This document shows, piece by piece, positions 22,735-34,885 of a stretch of 64,000 bases of DNA. The position numbers and the translations under genes were made by a program. Source of the DNA: Liolophura sinensis (Eukaryota > Mollusca > Polyplacophora > Chitonida > Chitonidae); contig NC_088295.1 of the NCBI RefSeq assembly GCF_032854445.1, positions 72,194,028 through 72,258,027 on the forward strand. The letters are read 5' to 3'. The notes beneath the pieces are model-generated. The model saw nothing but the letters and a program-made list of their open reading frames with translations, made no database searches and was not told where the DNA came from. Position 1 is the stretch's first letter; each line of letters opens with the position of its first letter.

Positions 22735-24425
22735 TTAAACACCGAAGCATATATCTACATCCAAAAAAGTGGCACTTTCTCGTAGAGGCCTTCCATTGCT
22801 CATTTGTCTTGAGGAGGCTGGTAACTTCGTTAGTGATGACGACAAGAGTTCAAGGTCTAATGAGCTAATGCTCACCGCACTAATAATCCCCAGATGTGAA
22901 ATAGCAATCTTTACTGAGAACACGCAATCCCCCTGTCAATATTTATTTCAGCCGTCTGAGATTTGCACTTGTAACTTTATTATACAATAGTCTGTAACTT
23001 TGTAGACACCGATGTGTTACTTAAAGCAATGTGACCGCTGTTCTCTGGTAAGCTAAAGTAACTTGTGTCAACCTGTGTCTGGAAGTGATCGATTAGGTGT
23101 CGTCTGAAAAGCTTATGGCTCTTATTGAACACGGGTCAACAAATGAATTGCGGCATAGTTTTAGGAATCACCGACCCACCTTATTTAATTGTATTAGAAA
23201 GCAACCGAAGTGGGAATTGATTATCATTGGTAATTTGTAATTCTGGGTAACATAATTACACAGACTATTGTGGAAGAGAAAACAGTAGATATCTATGTAT
23301 AGGTCTCAATGCTACTTCTGTAAGATATTTTCGAGGAAGTTCTGAATAAAAAAAACATTTGCCAGGCGTACCCAATTGGCAAAATAATTACCTATCCGCA
23401 TATTTATCTATCAACTATTTCAACTGTTCATCTGTACTGAAGAGTTGCGCTGTTTTCCCGATTCCTTCATAATATAAGCCACAATTTAGTATTATACCTC
23501 AAAAGATGTTTAATTGGTATAGGTGCATAAGATAGTAAACTCGTAAGATAGCCATCATGAAAATATCCAGCTTTGAAACTCGAAAGAAAACAGGAAAAGA
23601 GGTTTTCCTGGAATCTTTGTTTACGTTTAATATCAGTAGAAGATGCAGTCAGGGGCTTTGTTTAATTTCATGGTAAGGTTAGAGACATAGACAAACAGAG
23701 GGACGACAGAAGCAGTATGTCTTTAACTATGGTCTTGATTTTTGTTTAACGTTTTTCATATGCCGTATATCTACTTGAACACAGAACATAAAAAGACAGA
23801 TCATGAAGGGCCTGGCCATGGTCAATCGTGATAGACCTTGTCTCGTTCTTGTGGGCGACTCTACGCCTGAACTCATTTAATGTTCGAACGCTGCACCGTA
23901 GGTATTTCTTATAAATAATCAATTTACCAGTGGCTATCAAATACACTCTGGGGAGCTTGTTGAGCGCTAATCTAATCAGTGGTGTAAAGTGATGCGCTTA
24001 TATACGTTCGTTAGCCAACTGGGGTGTCAGCCTCCCGTAATTCAGTACATTCGTTTTCCTCTCACCTCCTCTTGCCGGCATACCACACGACAGCCAGACT
24101 ATCCCGGCGACTTATTCTAAACCAGGCACTCACCTTGTTACAAACTCTAAACAAATTTCCTCGACAGACTTGTTAAGTGGTGTCAAATTACATCCATTGA
24201 CGGTTTGGTTACGATGCATTCACGCAAACCCAGGCGTTAACAAGTTCCAATTTGTATTCCCGATCAGTTTAGGCTGGCACTTGCGTGTCTCGTCTGTGTG
24301 ATCGGGCTAGGCAAGTGTGATTCTTGCTGTAGTGAAATCGGTATTGCTTCCAAAGATAGAGTTCTCCAGACGTGTCACAATTGTTCTCGACGAGGAATAA
24401 AACCGACCATCACGTCACTGAAGTG
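22735..24425 (-). repeat. Dispersed repeat R1, copy C (long)
   Basis: Reverse complement of the long R1 unit. The 5' part is at 24,100-24,420 (plus view CACGCAAACCCAGGCGTTAA, then GTGTCTCGTCTGTGTGATCG). The 3' part is at 22,890-22,980 (plus view GAACACGCAATCCCCCTG, ATTTGCACTTGTAAC). The minus strand keeps a strong donor-like ACAAG/GTGAGTG near 24,135. The shared frame reads NTDFTTARITLA then TAG. No SINE occupies the site filled in copy B. Confidence 0.8.
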
Positions 24426-24429
24426 AAAA

Positions 24430-25100
24430 CGGGATCCCGCACATAAAATCTGGTATCGTATCAAATGTCACTTGTCTACGGTTGAGCGCAAAGACGGTTG
24501 AACTAACATTATCAGATGTGTTTTTATATAACGGCACCCTCCCAGTGATAACAACCTCTACTCGATCGTAGGCAAATCTACTTATAACTGTCGTAACATC
24601 AGATACACAAAGAATTGCATAAGTGCTGAGAGAGGCTGTGATATATCTGGGAAGTATTAGAGTCTACGTTGACTCCCTCTCCCCTCCAGTAAGCAGAAAC
24701 CTTCTAAATTGGACTCATTTGCATCCGAATAGTGCAATCAGACGTTGAAGTACTTACTAACATTCGGTTAACTCATTTCTTCTTTCAGTTTTTTTTCAAG
24801 AAAAAAAAATCAACTTTTACAACAGCAGGCTGCTTCTCGGGCAATCAGCCTTTATTACCCGCTAAGGATGCGATGTAAATTTCACCGTTGGGTCTGTCGT
24901 GTTTTATTGATCTTATCGGAGAGTGCGTTCATTAGACCTTGTCCGAGAAGTTAAGGCGACATAAGTCAGAGTAAAGAGATATTACCCACTAGACATTGTT
25001 GTAAGCCAGACTTTGTTGTATTTCTTTGATCTGTCTCTGGTGTGTACTATATCGACGAACAGTTCAGAGATAAGCTATGTCGTGATTTTGTCGTGAGGCG
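24430..25100 (-). repeat. Block upstream of R1 copy C
   Basis: Minus-strand counterpart of 2191-2984. Plus-view landmarks are TTGATCTGTCTCTGGTGTGT (about 25,027) and GTCGTGTTTTATTGATCTTA (about 24,896). No gene is evident. Confidence 0.65.
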
Positions 25101-26210
25101 CTGTGTGATAAACAAAGCCAAACTTACAGAATTACGTTGAAACCATTGGCTATAGTGCTATTATTATTTATTAGTTGACTGGTTATATATAACAAGCACC
25201 TACCTCAGTATAGTCGACGATTCCACATAGGCAGTTTGGTTTGGCCCAGGAAACCCCGCGACAGGAAAAACGCTCATGTGAATTATCTTCGTCATGGTCA
25301 GCACATCTTATAGGAGAAAAACTGGTGAGCAATTTGACAAATGACTCTACAGACGTTCAGTGTTTAGTGATGGTGTTGGAATACACGTTCGGCATATTTT
25401 TCAAATAATAAAATTTGAGAATGTATAAAGTTTACAGAAAGTATGTGTTTTACAAATAACTCTGGTTATACCCTTATATATGAAAGGTTAAATGTGACAG
25501 GTATATACAACGGAAGGATAAGTGAAAATTTAGAAATGTACCTCAAGGTCATTCGCTTAGAAAGACTGTAGGTCAACGTATCAAGGAAAGCTTATCTTAC
25601 AAGGCCTTCATATATCCCCAATGATTGACCAGCGTTGTATTGTGCGGTTTCAAAGAACTTCCGCCCCGACCATACAACTTGTAATCCGAATCTAAGTGAG
25701 CAGATATAACGCACACAGGGTTGTTGTTATCTTAGCCTTGTATTTCATGGTAAAGCATGAAAACACGACCATACTACTCAGTCAATTTTTTATTTGGAGA
25801 CAATCATCCTGTTATCGTGTCCATCACAGACTAAGCCCTAATTGGGTTACTGATAACTAAATTAGTGTGATTTGGTCACACCAGTTTTTCCCACATCAGC
25901 TCACGGCCGTAAGGCATGCGATTAGAGTTTAACATTGTTAAATTATTTCGTTATGTCTTTAATTTTTTGTAACCTTCTCTGCAGGTCTGTTTGAAATTTC
26001 GCCAAATGTTGATAAAGGGCCACTTTTGACTGAGCCACGGAAACAAAAATGTTCACCATTGGCCGGTGTTTAACTGTGAAAAAAAATTTAAACAAAAAAA
26101 GTTACAATGAAACACGAGTAACTGATTTATTTACAGTCTTGAACTTTCATTTCGTGAATTTCCATTGAGTGTCTGCGAGTCTTGTCACTCTATACCCCTC
26201 ATAAAAGAAG

Positions 26211-26241
<31 letters not shown>

Positions 26242-26540
26242 AAGGAATGGCAACCCCATGCGCAAGCATGATATGTGGAAAAGTGGGGAAAATCATTATT
26301 TGGGCTTTTTTCCTTTATAAACACAAGTGTAAGAGGGAGGGTTTCGCATAGATACATATATACGAGTGGATGGACAGAGATGCAAAGACAATGGAAAGGG
26401 AACTCATTTCTGAGAAAAGATGGTCATTAGGCCAATATTATATCAATTCATTAAACTTTGAACTAATAACTACATACTATCTAGAAGTTCTTACATCGAA
26501 GCAAAAAGGAGGCAACAGCCAGGAGGCTTTAGTTATTTAA
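25101..26540. other. No gene seen
   Basis: AT-rich sequence with a (TA)n run at about 26,212-26,236. No open frame or element recognised. Any LINE 3' untranslated sequence would lie at the right edge. Confidence 0.45.
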
Positions 26541-26544
26541 TTAT

Positions 26545-28925
26545 CTGAACAAGGTTTCCAAGGAGGGGTTAGTGACCCCAACTTTAATTAGATCTGCAAA
26601 AAAAGTTTCCTTGCATTATTATAGTTTTGCAATGAAATAACAGGTGTGAGATGGAATTTTCTACTAAACAGGTCTCACACAGACCTGAGTCATGTTGATT
26701 GAATCTATGTAAATATGAATTCGCTGGGAAATAACCCGAGACCAGTAGGTGACCAAGCATACTGCCACAAACTAACGAAAAAGCTTTTTAATTGGTTCAT
26801 CACTTCTGAAACAGAAAGGGGTATGACATGAGTGACATCTTTCATTAAGAGGCCTGCCGTAGTCAGTGCGTATATATGTATAAAACTTCAAGTACAAGTG
26901 GTAAGCATTTGATGACATTCGGGGATTTTAAAGATTTCAAGACAGATAGGGAGTCACTTAATATAACATATTTGAATGGTTTAAACGCGTTAAGAAACTG
27001 GAGAGCCATTAGAATACCCGTTAACTCTGCAGAGTTAAGAGACACGTAGTCAGATAATTTGACCATAATTAAGTTCTGAGATGTTTATGGCAGCGGAAAC
27101 CTTACCGGTATCAGGGCATTTCATGCCATCGGAAAAAATCTGCAAATACCCTGACCAATTTTAATATAATCATTACAAACAGTTGGCCAGCACCAGATCT
27201 CTGGGAGATATTATTACCCCGGAGCTTAAAAGGCTGGGGATCCTTTAGATTATCTTTATATAAGACATCATACACAGATGCCTCCAAAACCGCAGAGGCT
27301 GAATTTGCAGTGGTGGACTTAAGTTTAGTTACATATTTTAAAGTACGGAACTGACGTCTTATGTATAATGGCCATTCATTGCACAGTACCTAAAGCACAT
27401 TGAGTGATGTTGTCCTCAAACTCCCTGTGCATATCCGGAGAGCAGCACAATGCACGGTCGTCGTCATATGACTGAAAAATTGTTGAACATGACGTTAAAC
27501 CTCAAGCACTCACTCACAATGCACGGCTTCCAGTCTAGCCTTAAGGGAAACACGTGCTGAGTAGGACACTCTACAACAGTAATCTAAACGTATTCGGATA
27601 AGGGCTCTATATATAAACTAACAAACTGGTCTTATGATTCCCGGAGATGCAGCGTGTCATATTCAAGACCTTTTGACATTTTGTTCAGACCAAGTTACGT
27701 GCTTGTTGAAGATCAAATCCAGGTGTTTAAATCACCATGCCATTAAGATATAACAGGGGCAAGTAGTTAGGTCGCCTCAGAGGAAATATCACACACTCAG
27801 TTTTCACCTGTGAGAACTTGAATCCCCACAACTTACCCCACTTCAGGATGTCATCAAGTCCCTGTTGGATATCCTTTGAAGCTATAGATATATAGATTTC
27901 CAGAAACGCTTTATCATCCGCAAACAGTCCAGTTTAGGATTAACTTTTGTAGGCAAATCATTTATTGCTACATTGAACAGTGTAGGTGAAAGAACACTTC
28001 CTTGCGGAGTGCCATTATCAATTGATACCGCTTTAGAAGACTCTCTACCTATTCTAACTCTGATGGAGTGATCTAACAAAAAACTTCGTATCCAGCCCAA
28101 CATTTTACCATCTATACCCATGACTTGCATTTTAATAAGCAGACCCCCTCTTCACAGCATATCATATGCCTTTTCCACATCTAAAAAGACAGCAAACACA
28201 TATTCTTTGTGAATACGTAAACGTCTTATTGTATTTTCTAAAGTGGCCACATTGTCTGTAGTACATCGATTCTCACGGAATCCACTCTGCACCTTAACAA
28301 GCAAGCCATTTTTTTTTATCTAAAAACCAAGTTAAGCTAGTGTTTATCATTTTCTCCATAATTTTTAAAAATATCAGACGTTAAAGCAATAGGACGATAC
28401 GACTGCGGAGAAGATGGGTTCTTACCAGGCTTAGCTACAGGAACAACAGTAGACTGTCTCCAGGCAAGAGGTAGCTACATACTCATCCAAATGGTATTGT
28501 ATAGTGAAATTAAGACAGTGAGGCACTGGTCTGGAAGGTTCTTCACCATCGAGTACACAATACCATCTTCACCTGGTCACGAGTCCTTTGTTGTATAAAG
28601 TCCCTGTTTTAGCTTAAAAAGAGAAAAGTCTTCATTAATTGGCATGTCGCCAAATGCAATGTTGTCAAATTGGTGATTTTTTCTCTATATCGTCTTTACG
28701 TGACATGAAGTCAGCATCATAATTGTTTGAGGTAGACAAATAAGAAAAATTGTCAGCCAAGATGTTACACTTTTCATGGTTTGTAACAGAGTATTCATCA
28801 CCACATATAAGGTTGGGAACATTGTTATTCCTATTTCGTCCACTAATTGCTCTAACCTGTGACCACACAGCCAGTGGAGCTTCTGAGCTCGCTTAATAAC
28901 ACGCTGAGCCTCTGTTACAATAACG
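26545..28925 (-). pseudogene. 5'-truncated, frame-shifted non-LTR retrotransposon (RT-RNase H, I group-like)
   Basis: Read on the minus strand in several frames. A linker gives QVRAISGRNRNNNVPNLICG (about 28,860-28,800). Reverse transcriptase motifs are KPGKNPS (about 28,425), SYRPIAL (28,383-28,403), DVEKAYD (about 28,160-28,184), GTPQGSVLSPTLFN (27,972-28,013) and the catalytic FADD (27,910-27,924), which lies in a shifted frame. A connector region includes HCAALRICTGSLRT. RNase H follows with IFSDGMK (about 27,120-27,140), NSAELTGI (about 27,020-27,040) and ILSDSLSVLKSL. The C-terminal CETC and HLLFHC pair is at about 26,630-26,700. The endonuclease domain is absent. Many stops and frameshifts make it dead. 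An RNase H after the RT is typical of I/Nimb-like LINEs; the exact clade is inference. Confidence 0.92.
27458..27514 (+). mobile_element. 57-bp SINE tail inserted in the LINE, with 12-bp target duplication
   Basis: Contains CATATGACTGAAAAATTGTT, GACGTTAAACCTCAAGCAC and TCACT, the 3' end of the second SINE family. It is flanked by perfect copies of CACAATGCACGG (27,446-27,457 and 27,515-27,526). Removing the insert and one flank restores the LINE frame (LEAVHCAALRICTG). It is an extremely 5'-truncated insertion younger than the LINE. Confidence 0.92.
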
Positions 28926-29905
28926 GTTTAAGTATCAGTTTAAAAAACATATTGATCAGGGATAAATATACGAAAATGTCAATACAAATAGTAAATAATA
29001 CATTAATGAATATAATTAGCTGGTTGTGAGCAACAGTTTTCATGAATATATTAAACAGTAGGTTTTTACTAATTTCAAACTTCAGTGATACTCTTCAGTG
29101 TTGTAGCTTTCCATGTTTGCGTTCTAGTACTCTCTATCATTTTGTTTAAGAAAGACAGAAAGTTATCATCGTAACATTGGTCAGTATGAGTTATTCCATA
29201 GAGTGAAGTCAACAACACTGGAGAGGAAAAATTGTTCGAGATTACCCTTGACAAAAAGGTTCAGTCAAAGGGGATGTAGATATAGAAAAAAACTGCTAAT
29301 ATATGGCGGGTCGGTTGAGTGCATTCATTTTTCTAGTAGGGGCACTTTATCTCATAATAAATTTTATCTTTAAACACGCACAAATAATGTATATAACAAA
29401 TAATAAATAATCTGTATGTTAGTTATTAACCGTATGTGACTGTACCATTATACATGTTACCGATCTTGACGGAATTCATGAAGGTAATTAGAATTGGTGC
29501 GTGTCGTAAGATTAATCGTAAGTGGAATCTGTAAACAAATCCTAATCGACGAGAAGCAGGCATGGTTTAGGTAAGGAAAGGACGTTTTTTTCCAAAGAAT
29601 AAGGTCCTTGCTTTTGATCAGGTACTAAAAAATCAAACTTGTGTTACAAACTTGGCTACTACATCTAAAAAAAGCAAAAAACAAACAAAAAACTTTAAAG
29701 TCTCTAATATCAGAATAAGTTGGGAAAAAATGTGCACTGGCCTTGAAAGCTTTGTATTCTGGTTGCGTCCTGCCAGTTCATGCTCATTATTTGTCAGCCG
29801 ATTAAGTTGGCGAAACGTTTTAGATTGGAATTTCAGATGTACACCCACATTCAAATACCACTAGAAGCAGTGAAGAATGCTGGATCACACTCTCGCTAGT
29901 TTCTA
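28926..29905. other. No gene seen
   Basis: AT-rich DNA beyond the 5' break of the LINE. Overlapping short open frames near 29,633-29,864 on both strands have no recognisable motif. Confidence 0.45.
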
Positions 29906-29909
29906 TAAG

Positions 29910-30020
29910 ATGGAAGGTCTGCCAGCAACCTGCGGATCCATAATGCTGTTGTCTGGTCGTATATGTGAAATATTCTTGAGTTCGGTGTAACACACCAATA
30001 AAATAAATGAATGAATAAGT
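29910..30020 (+). mobile_element. SINE fragment (first family) with internal deletion
   Basis: GGAAGGTCTGCCAGCAACCT and GCGGATCC join directly to CATAATGCTGTTGTCTGG. The middle GTGGGTTTCC...CCCACC part is missing. The tail is ATATTCTTGAGTTCGGTG, then ACACCAATAAAATAAATGAA. Confidence 0.85.
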
Positions 30021-30835
30021 AAACTCTCCCTAGTTCGCAAACAGGGTTTAATCAGGGGGACTGTCAGCTACATGGCGAAGAGTGGTAAATTACTCTGAAT
30101 TCTTTCTAGAGCATACAAGCCGTGGTATAAGCACATAATTCTGCTATAGGACATGAAAGTGAAAGACAGTACGTGACTAATGCTTATGTCTAGTGTAAGA
30201 CTATCATTCAAAGTATCTTAAAACAGCATTAAATATTTTTTTTCGATTTTTTTCAACCTAGTAAAAGTTGAGTGAAACTTCGTTTAATCTAGCTCTCTAG
30301 CGTCGAAAGTATTTTCCGTATTATAGTCAAAGCAGTAGCCTATGGCAGACAAAGCAAGAAATATACAAGAAATAACAATTTTAAAGTGATTTGAAGTTTT
30401 CACATAAGATCGCTACGTGATCCCGGGGCCAGGGCCCATATTCGTCAAGCTCAAATAAAAGGCTCAAGAAATTCAAACAGCGCAAGAATTGAAATACATT
30501 GTTCAAGGAAGCTTACAATTTGAAGACTTGTTCCTTGCTACACAACCACGCACCAACCACAATTTAGTTCTTTCCTGCTTGGCACTTGCAATTTAATGAC
30601 TTAACCCTTAAGGTGCTAGACAAGAACGAACCCAAGCCTGGACGACAGGGTGTAAACCTGAGATAATTTAATGTACATGTAGTTTTAACTTAACAATGCA
30701 TCGTTGTGTTTTCAGCTTACTTTCACTCCTCAGTGTGTAAAAAGTGTGCAAATGGACAATGTAGATCTAAGGTTACAGATAGAAAATGTACACATTTGAG
30801 TTCCAGATACGGACGCCTGAAGCGAGTGCCGGGCC
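30021..30835. other. No gene seen
   Basis: AT-rich; nothing recognised. A 66-codon frame at 30,706-30,906 overlaps the start of R5 and has no known motif. Confidence 0.4.
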
Positions 30836-30837
30836 AT

Positions 30838-31470
30838 TTTGTTCTCAAAACTGTAACACTCATCTGGCGCAAAACTACTCCCAGAAATCTGACTGTCTTC
30901 ATTTAAAATCACTTCAACGTATCCCTTCTGACTGAGCCGGGAAAGTCAGGCAAACAGAGCAAGAACAATCCAAGGACAACTCAAAGCACCGAACATTTCT
31001 ACCAACATTGTCTGATGTCCAAGAAGTTTTCGCTCAGCACATTTTTGAAGCTTTCATGGATGATAAGTCAGGAATGAACTCAAATAACATGCGTGATGGT
31101 GCACTAATAAAAATTAAATTTTACCGGTTTTGAATTTTAAATAATAAATAACTAATCTTGAAAACAGCTTCTAGTGCAGACACACTTTAATGCTGCTTGA
31201 AGCCAGATAACCATTCAATATATGCTAAGTATAGGCTTGTCATCTTGAACACTTTTACATCAGCAGTATGCGACAGAGAAGAGCACGTTTTGGAGACTGA
31301 TTTTCCACGCCGTCCTTGCTATTGAACAATATTAAATCCGTTTTGTATGCGAAACACCTTCAGGCAAATCAGCTTTGATCGATTCCATATTCACGACAAG
31401 TGATATTAATGACACATTACTGAGTTAAGTCCCTTTACGTCTAACCTTAGCTGAACAGATTTTGGTGGTA
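30838..31470 (+). repeat. Duplicated block R5, copy 1
   Basis: Collinear with 38,750-39,340. Matches include GGCGCAAAACTACTCCCAGA versus AGCGCAAAACCCCTCCCAAA, CAACGTATCCCTTCTGACTG versus CAAGGTATCCCTGCTCACTG, and CAAATCAGCTTTGATCGAT. They continue with ATATTAATGACACATTACTG versus ATATTAATGACGAGTTACTG. It starts a longer paralogous run ordered R5, R2, minisatellite, R1. Confidence 0.75.
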
Positions 31471-31576
31471 TTTACAGCTTATAACTTCCTTTTGTAACTT
31501 ACATGAAACACAAATGGTTACTGCTTATGTGAGTTAAATGATAGCGAAGAGCTTTGGCAGAGCACATTGTCAGGTT

Positions 31577-31892
31577 CTTGGGGTTACAGTCGTTCTTAAC
31601 AATTTTTCAGTCATTAGAGTGCATGCAACGTGACTCAGTGCTGCAGGACGGATTTCCACCCCTCTTTTATTTAGTGCTGCATCACTAAGCCAAGTAAGCC
31701 AAATAAGCCGCCCTACCCGAGCCATTATATTGATACAGTTCAAGCAGTCGTTGCACTTTCCCATAATGCTAAACGCCAGGCGAGGAACCTACAACTTCCT
31801 CTTTTAAGGTTTTAGGTGTGACCCGACCCAGGATTGACCATGGATCTACCGAAGGGGGCGCTCTACCAAGTGAGCCATCTGGGCTGGTCCTG
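31577..31892 (-). mobile_element. tRNA-derived SINE of the second family, near full length
   Basis: On the minus strand: AGATGGCTCACTTGGTAGAG (A box, about 31,861-31,880), then a worn B box GGTCAATCC (31,831-31,839). The body has AAGAGGAAGTTGTAGGTTCC, GGCGTTTAGCATTATGGG and AGTGATGCAGCACTAAAT. The tail is AATGACTGAAAAATTGTTAA, then a short CCCCAAG. It shares this tail with 17,084 and 27,458. Confidence 0.85.
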
Positions 31893-33285
31893 ACCAATAC
31901 AGGAATAATAGCATAGGAATGATGTCAGTCATGAAACTGGTCACGTTAGAAATCAGTCCTTTGTTAATATCGTTCACTGTGGGTATCTATTCTTTCATTA
32001 GCTAACAAACAGGGAATCACTCTGGTAACTACATACGGACAACAAATCTGGTGCACGTGTTGGGTTCATAGACAGTCATTATAACTTCATAGTTACATGG
32101 CCGATAGGGTTAAAGTTCGTCTGGTACCGCTCAAGAAATGCGTACTACTACATAAGGATACCGTGATAGTTATCACACGTACTGATAACGATTCTAACAA
32201 TTTCTCCATTTTTATAGTTTTCAAAAGCGAGCCTAGCAAGTGTGGGTCGCCAAATCCTTTGGAAGAATTACGGACGTTGTGCATTCTGGCGATCGAGACC
32301 CGCTTTTGATTCTGAAGTGTTCGTGTAATATATGACAATAATATAAAATACTACAGCATAGAGATGAAACAAACACCAAAACACCAAAGTTTACCTTTTC
32401 TTATAGAAAGCTTCACCGCTGACACAGGACACACGCTAAAGAAAATATTACACTATAAGAAAAGCTTTAGTTACGAATCGCGCTAAATGATTATGAACAT
32501 TTAAAGATGTTCTTGGCAAAAAATATTTTCTGTGCTTAAGAATAAATTCTTAAGATTTCTAGGAATATTCGTAAGAATACAAACGGATAGTGGTAATTAT
32601 ATTTGTTTTATTAATTTAAAAGTAAAATGCATAAATAAAGAAAAGAGTTGCTAGGATAATGTTAAAATAGAAGATCTGATGAGATCACGATTATTTACAA
32701 TAAGACAATATGACATATGAAAAGAGGAATCTAGCAATAACATAGGAGACAACTCTTTCTATAGCCATCCACATGTTTTGAAGTTGATTCCCGCAGAGCA
32801 ACATTCCTTATACCCCACCCCGGCGATGACAATGTAGTTATCTGGTTTTTGAATTAAAACACACTAATAATTATGTAGAGCTTTTCCATTTTTTCTAATA
32901 TAACGCTAGCTGTTGTAATATTATCCAGAGTAAAGCGTCGTAGTTGTAAAGCCTATGACCCAGCTGAGTATATTTAGTCAAGTAACGCGGAGCAGCAGGA
33001 TCAAAATTAGTTGAAACAACAAAAAGTAGCTGATAATATACACCAAGTAGATTTTTTTTATTTTCCGTATTTTACATGGCTGTCCACGTTGATTTACGAT
33101 TTGACTAATCCCCTGTAGTCTTGTTGGCTTTGGTAATACCAGGGGGATGCATAACTGATGCTTACAGCCCCTGCTCGTAAATAATGAAAACAACCCGCGG
33201 TACCGGCCTTCACCCTGGACAGGCAAAAAAGACAAATAAAACTATAAATCTGTGTTTTTTTTCTGCAACGTCTCGTATCTGATGT
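31893..33285. other. No gene seen
   Basis: Overlapping open frames at 32,093-32,338 and 32,978-33,318 have no recognisable motif. Very AT-rich from about 32,480 to 32,760. Confidence 0.4.
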
Positions 33286-33289
33286 GCGT

Positions 33290-33390
33290 CTAATTTTGTT
33301 TAAATGTAAAAAGTTCACTAGAGAAGGTTTTTTTTATCCACATTAAAAAAAATCGTGATCGCCTAGACCCTGAGCGTCACTCTGGCTCGA
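33290..33390 (+). repeat. Short paralogous block (partner at 40,010-40,110)
   Basis: CTAATTTTGTTTAAATGTAA followed by GAAGG-TTTTTTTTATC matches CTAATTTTGTTTACATGTAA followed by GAAGGTCTTTTATCG at the second site. It lies at the same relative place between R5 and R2 in both paralogous runs. Confidence 0.55.
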
Positions 33391-33559
33391 CTCTACATGT
33401 ACTCTATTATAAGCCACAGACACACTGCTTCTTTAACTCAAGATCAGTGGTTTTCTGTATGGTACATAGAGTCCTGTAAACTGGACACAAAGCTGAATGC
33501 GCCAACTGAGATAGATTCATTTTTATGTTCAAATAAAAAACTTAGAGGAACATTACAAT

Positions 33560-33740
33560 ACAAACCGTTCATCATCAGAAAAACAGCATAAAAAGTGACA
33601 TACCAAACATGTGCTGTATGATCCACAAAGTGGGAGGAACTGACGATGGCCGGACCTACATCAGCTTTTTTGTTTTCTTTATGTCGATTACTCTTCTGCC
33701 GAATGTTCAATTCACATTATAAAATGAGATTTATTTAGTA
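33560..33740 (-). repeat. Dispersed repeat R2, copy 3
   Basis: Plus view: CATACCAAACATGTGCTGTA, TGATCCACAAAGTGGGAGGA, CATCAGC and TTTTTTGTTTTCTTTATGTC with GATTACTCTTCTGCCGAATG. This is the reverse complement of R2 copies 1 and 2. Confidence 0.75.
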
Positions 33741-33744
33741 CAAA

Positions 33745-34070
33745 AAGTTGTCCCTCTCACACTTCTTTCCTGTTTCTCTAGTTGGCTTAATTCTGTGTTC
33801 CAGTTATAGCTGAAGAAAGAATGACAACGTGTTTGTCTCAAAACATAGAGGTCTATTATGAAAGCGGACGAAAGCAAGCCGTGCAGAAGTATCCAGATAC
33901 GGTTTGAAAATCAATACCTTAACATGGTCTGCCCATACATTACATAAATGATTTGAAATTATGAATCACCACTTAAAAAGAGAAAAACTGAAGAAAGGTT
34001 GCTGGCGCCAAGAATTTATAAAGACATAAATAATGATTAAAGGTGTAAGTCAGGCTTTTCATTAGACAAC
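33745..34070. other. No gene seen
   Basis: Short AT-rich stretch between R2 copy 3 and the 63-bp array. Confidence 0.4.
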
Positions 34071-34071
34071 T

Positions 34072-34885
34072 GTGTTGACTGGACCGCTGGTTTCTGTATG
34101 GATTTGAGCATGTCATTCAGCAGAAAATTGTGTTGACTGGACCGCTAGTAGAGTTTCTGTGTAGATCTGAGCATGTCATTCAGCAGACAATTGTGTTGAC
34201 TGGACCGCTAGTAAAGTTTCTGTGTAGATCTGAGCATGTCATTCAGCAGACAATTGTGTTGACTGGATCGCTAGTAGAGTTTCTGTGTAGATCTGAGCAT
34301 GTCATTCAGCAGACAATTGTGTTGACTGGACCGCTAGTAGAGTTTCTGTGTAGATCTGAGCATGTCATTCAGCAGAAAATTGTGTTGACTAGACCGCTAG
34401 TAGAGTTTCTGTGTAGATCTGAGCATGTCATTCAGCAGACAATTGTGTTGACTGGACCGCTAGTAGAGTTTCTGTGTAGATCTGAGCATGTCATTCAGCA
34501 GACAATTGTGTTGACTGGACCACTAGTAGAGTTTCTGTGTAGATCTGAGCATGTCATTCAGCAGAAAATTGTGTTGACTAGACCGCTAGTAGAGTTTCTG
34601 TGTAGATCTGAGCATGTCATTCAGCAAACAATTGTGTTGACTGGACCGCTAGTAGAGTTTCTGTGTAGATCTGAGCATGTCATTCAGCAGACAATTGTGT
34701 TGACTGGACCACTAGTAGAGTTTCTGTATGGATTTGAGCATGTCATTCAGCAGACAATTGTGTTGACTGGACCACTAGTAGAGTTTCTGTGTAGATCTGA
34801 GCATGTCATTCAGCAGAAAATTGTGTTGACTAGACCGCTAGTAGAGTTTCTGTGTAGATCTGAGCTTGTCATTCAGCAGACAACT
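34072..34885. repeat. Minisatellite, 63-bp unit x 13, with higher-order structure
   Basis: The first unit is 58 bp (five-base deletion); twelve 63-bp units follow from 34,130 at exact 63-bp steps. Each holds GTGTTGACTGGACCGCTAGT, AGAGTTTCTGTGTAGATCTG and AGCATGTCATTCAGCAGACA. A variant junction, CAGAAAATTGTGTTGACTAG, recurs at the 34,382, 34,571 and 34,823 unit starts. That points to amplification of multi-unit blocks (three units, then four). A 21-residue periodic frame is open through the array but has no ATG start. The paralogue near 41,010-41,060 has one worn unit. Confidence 0.95.

Noticed and set aside
27265-27330. Plus-strand reading with TDASKTAEAEFAVV, resembling the start of RNase H
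   Set aside because: The minus strand here is the continuous LINE connector, and the true RNase H start (IFSDGMK) lies just beyond at about 27,130. The plus-strand resemblance is coincidental.
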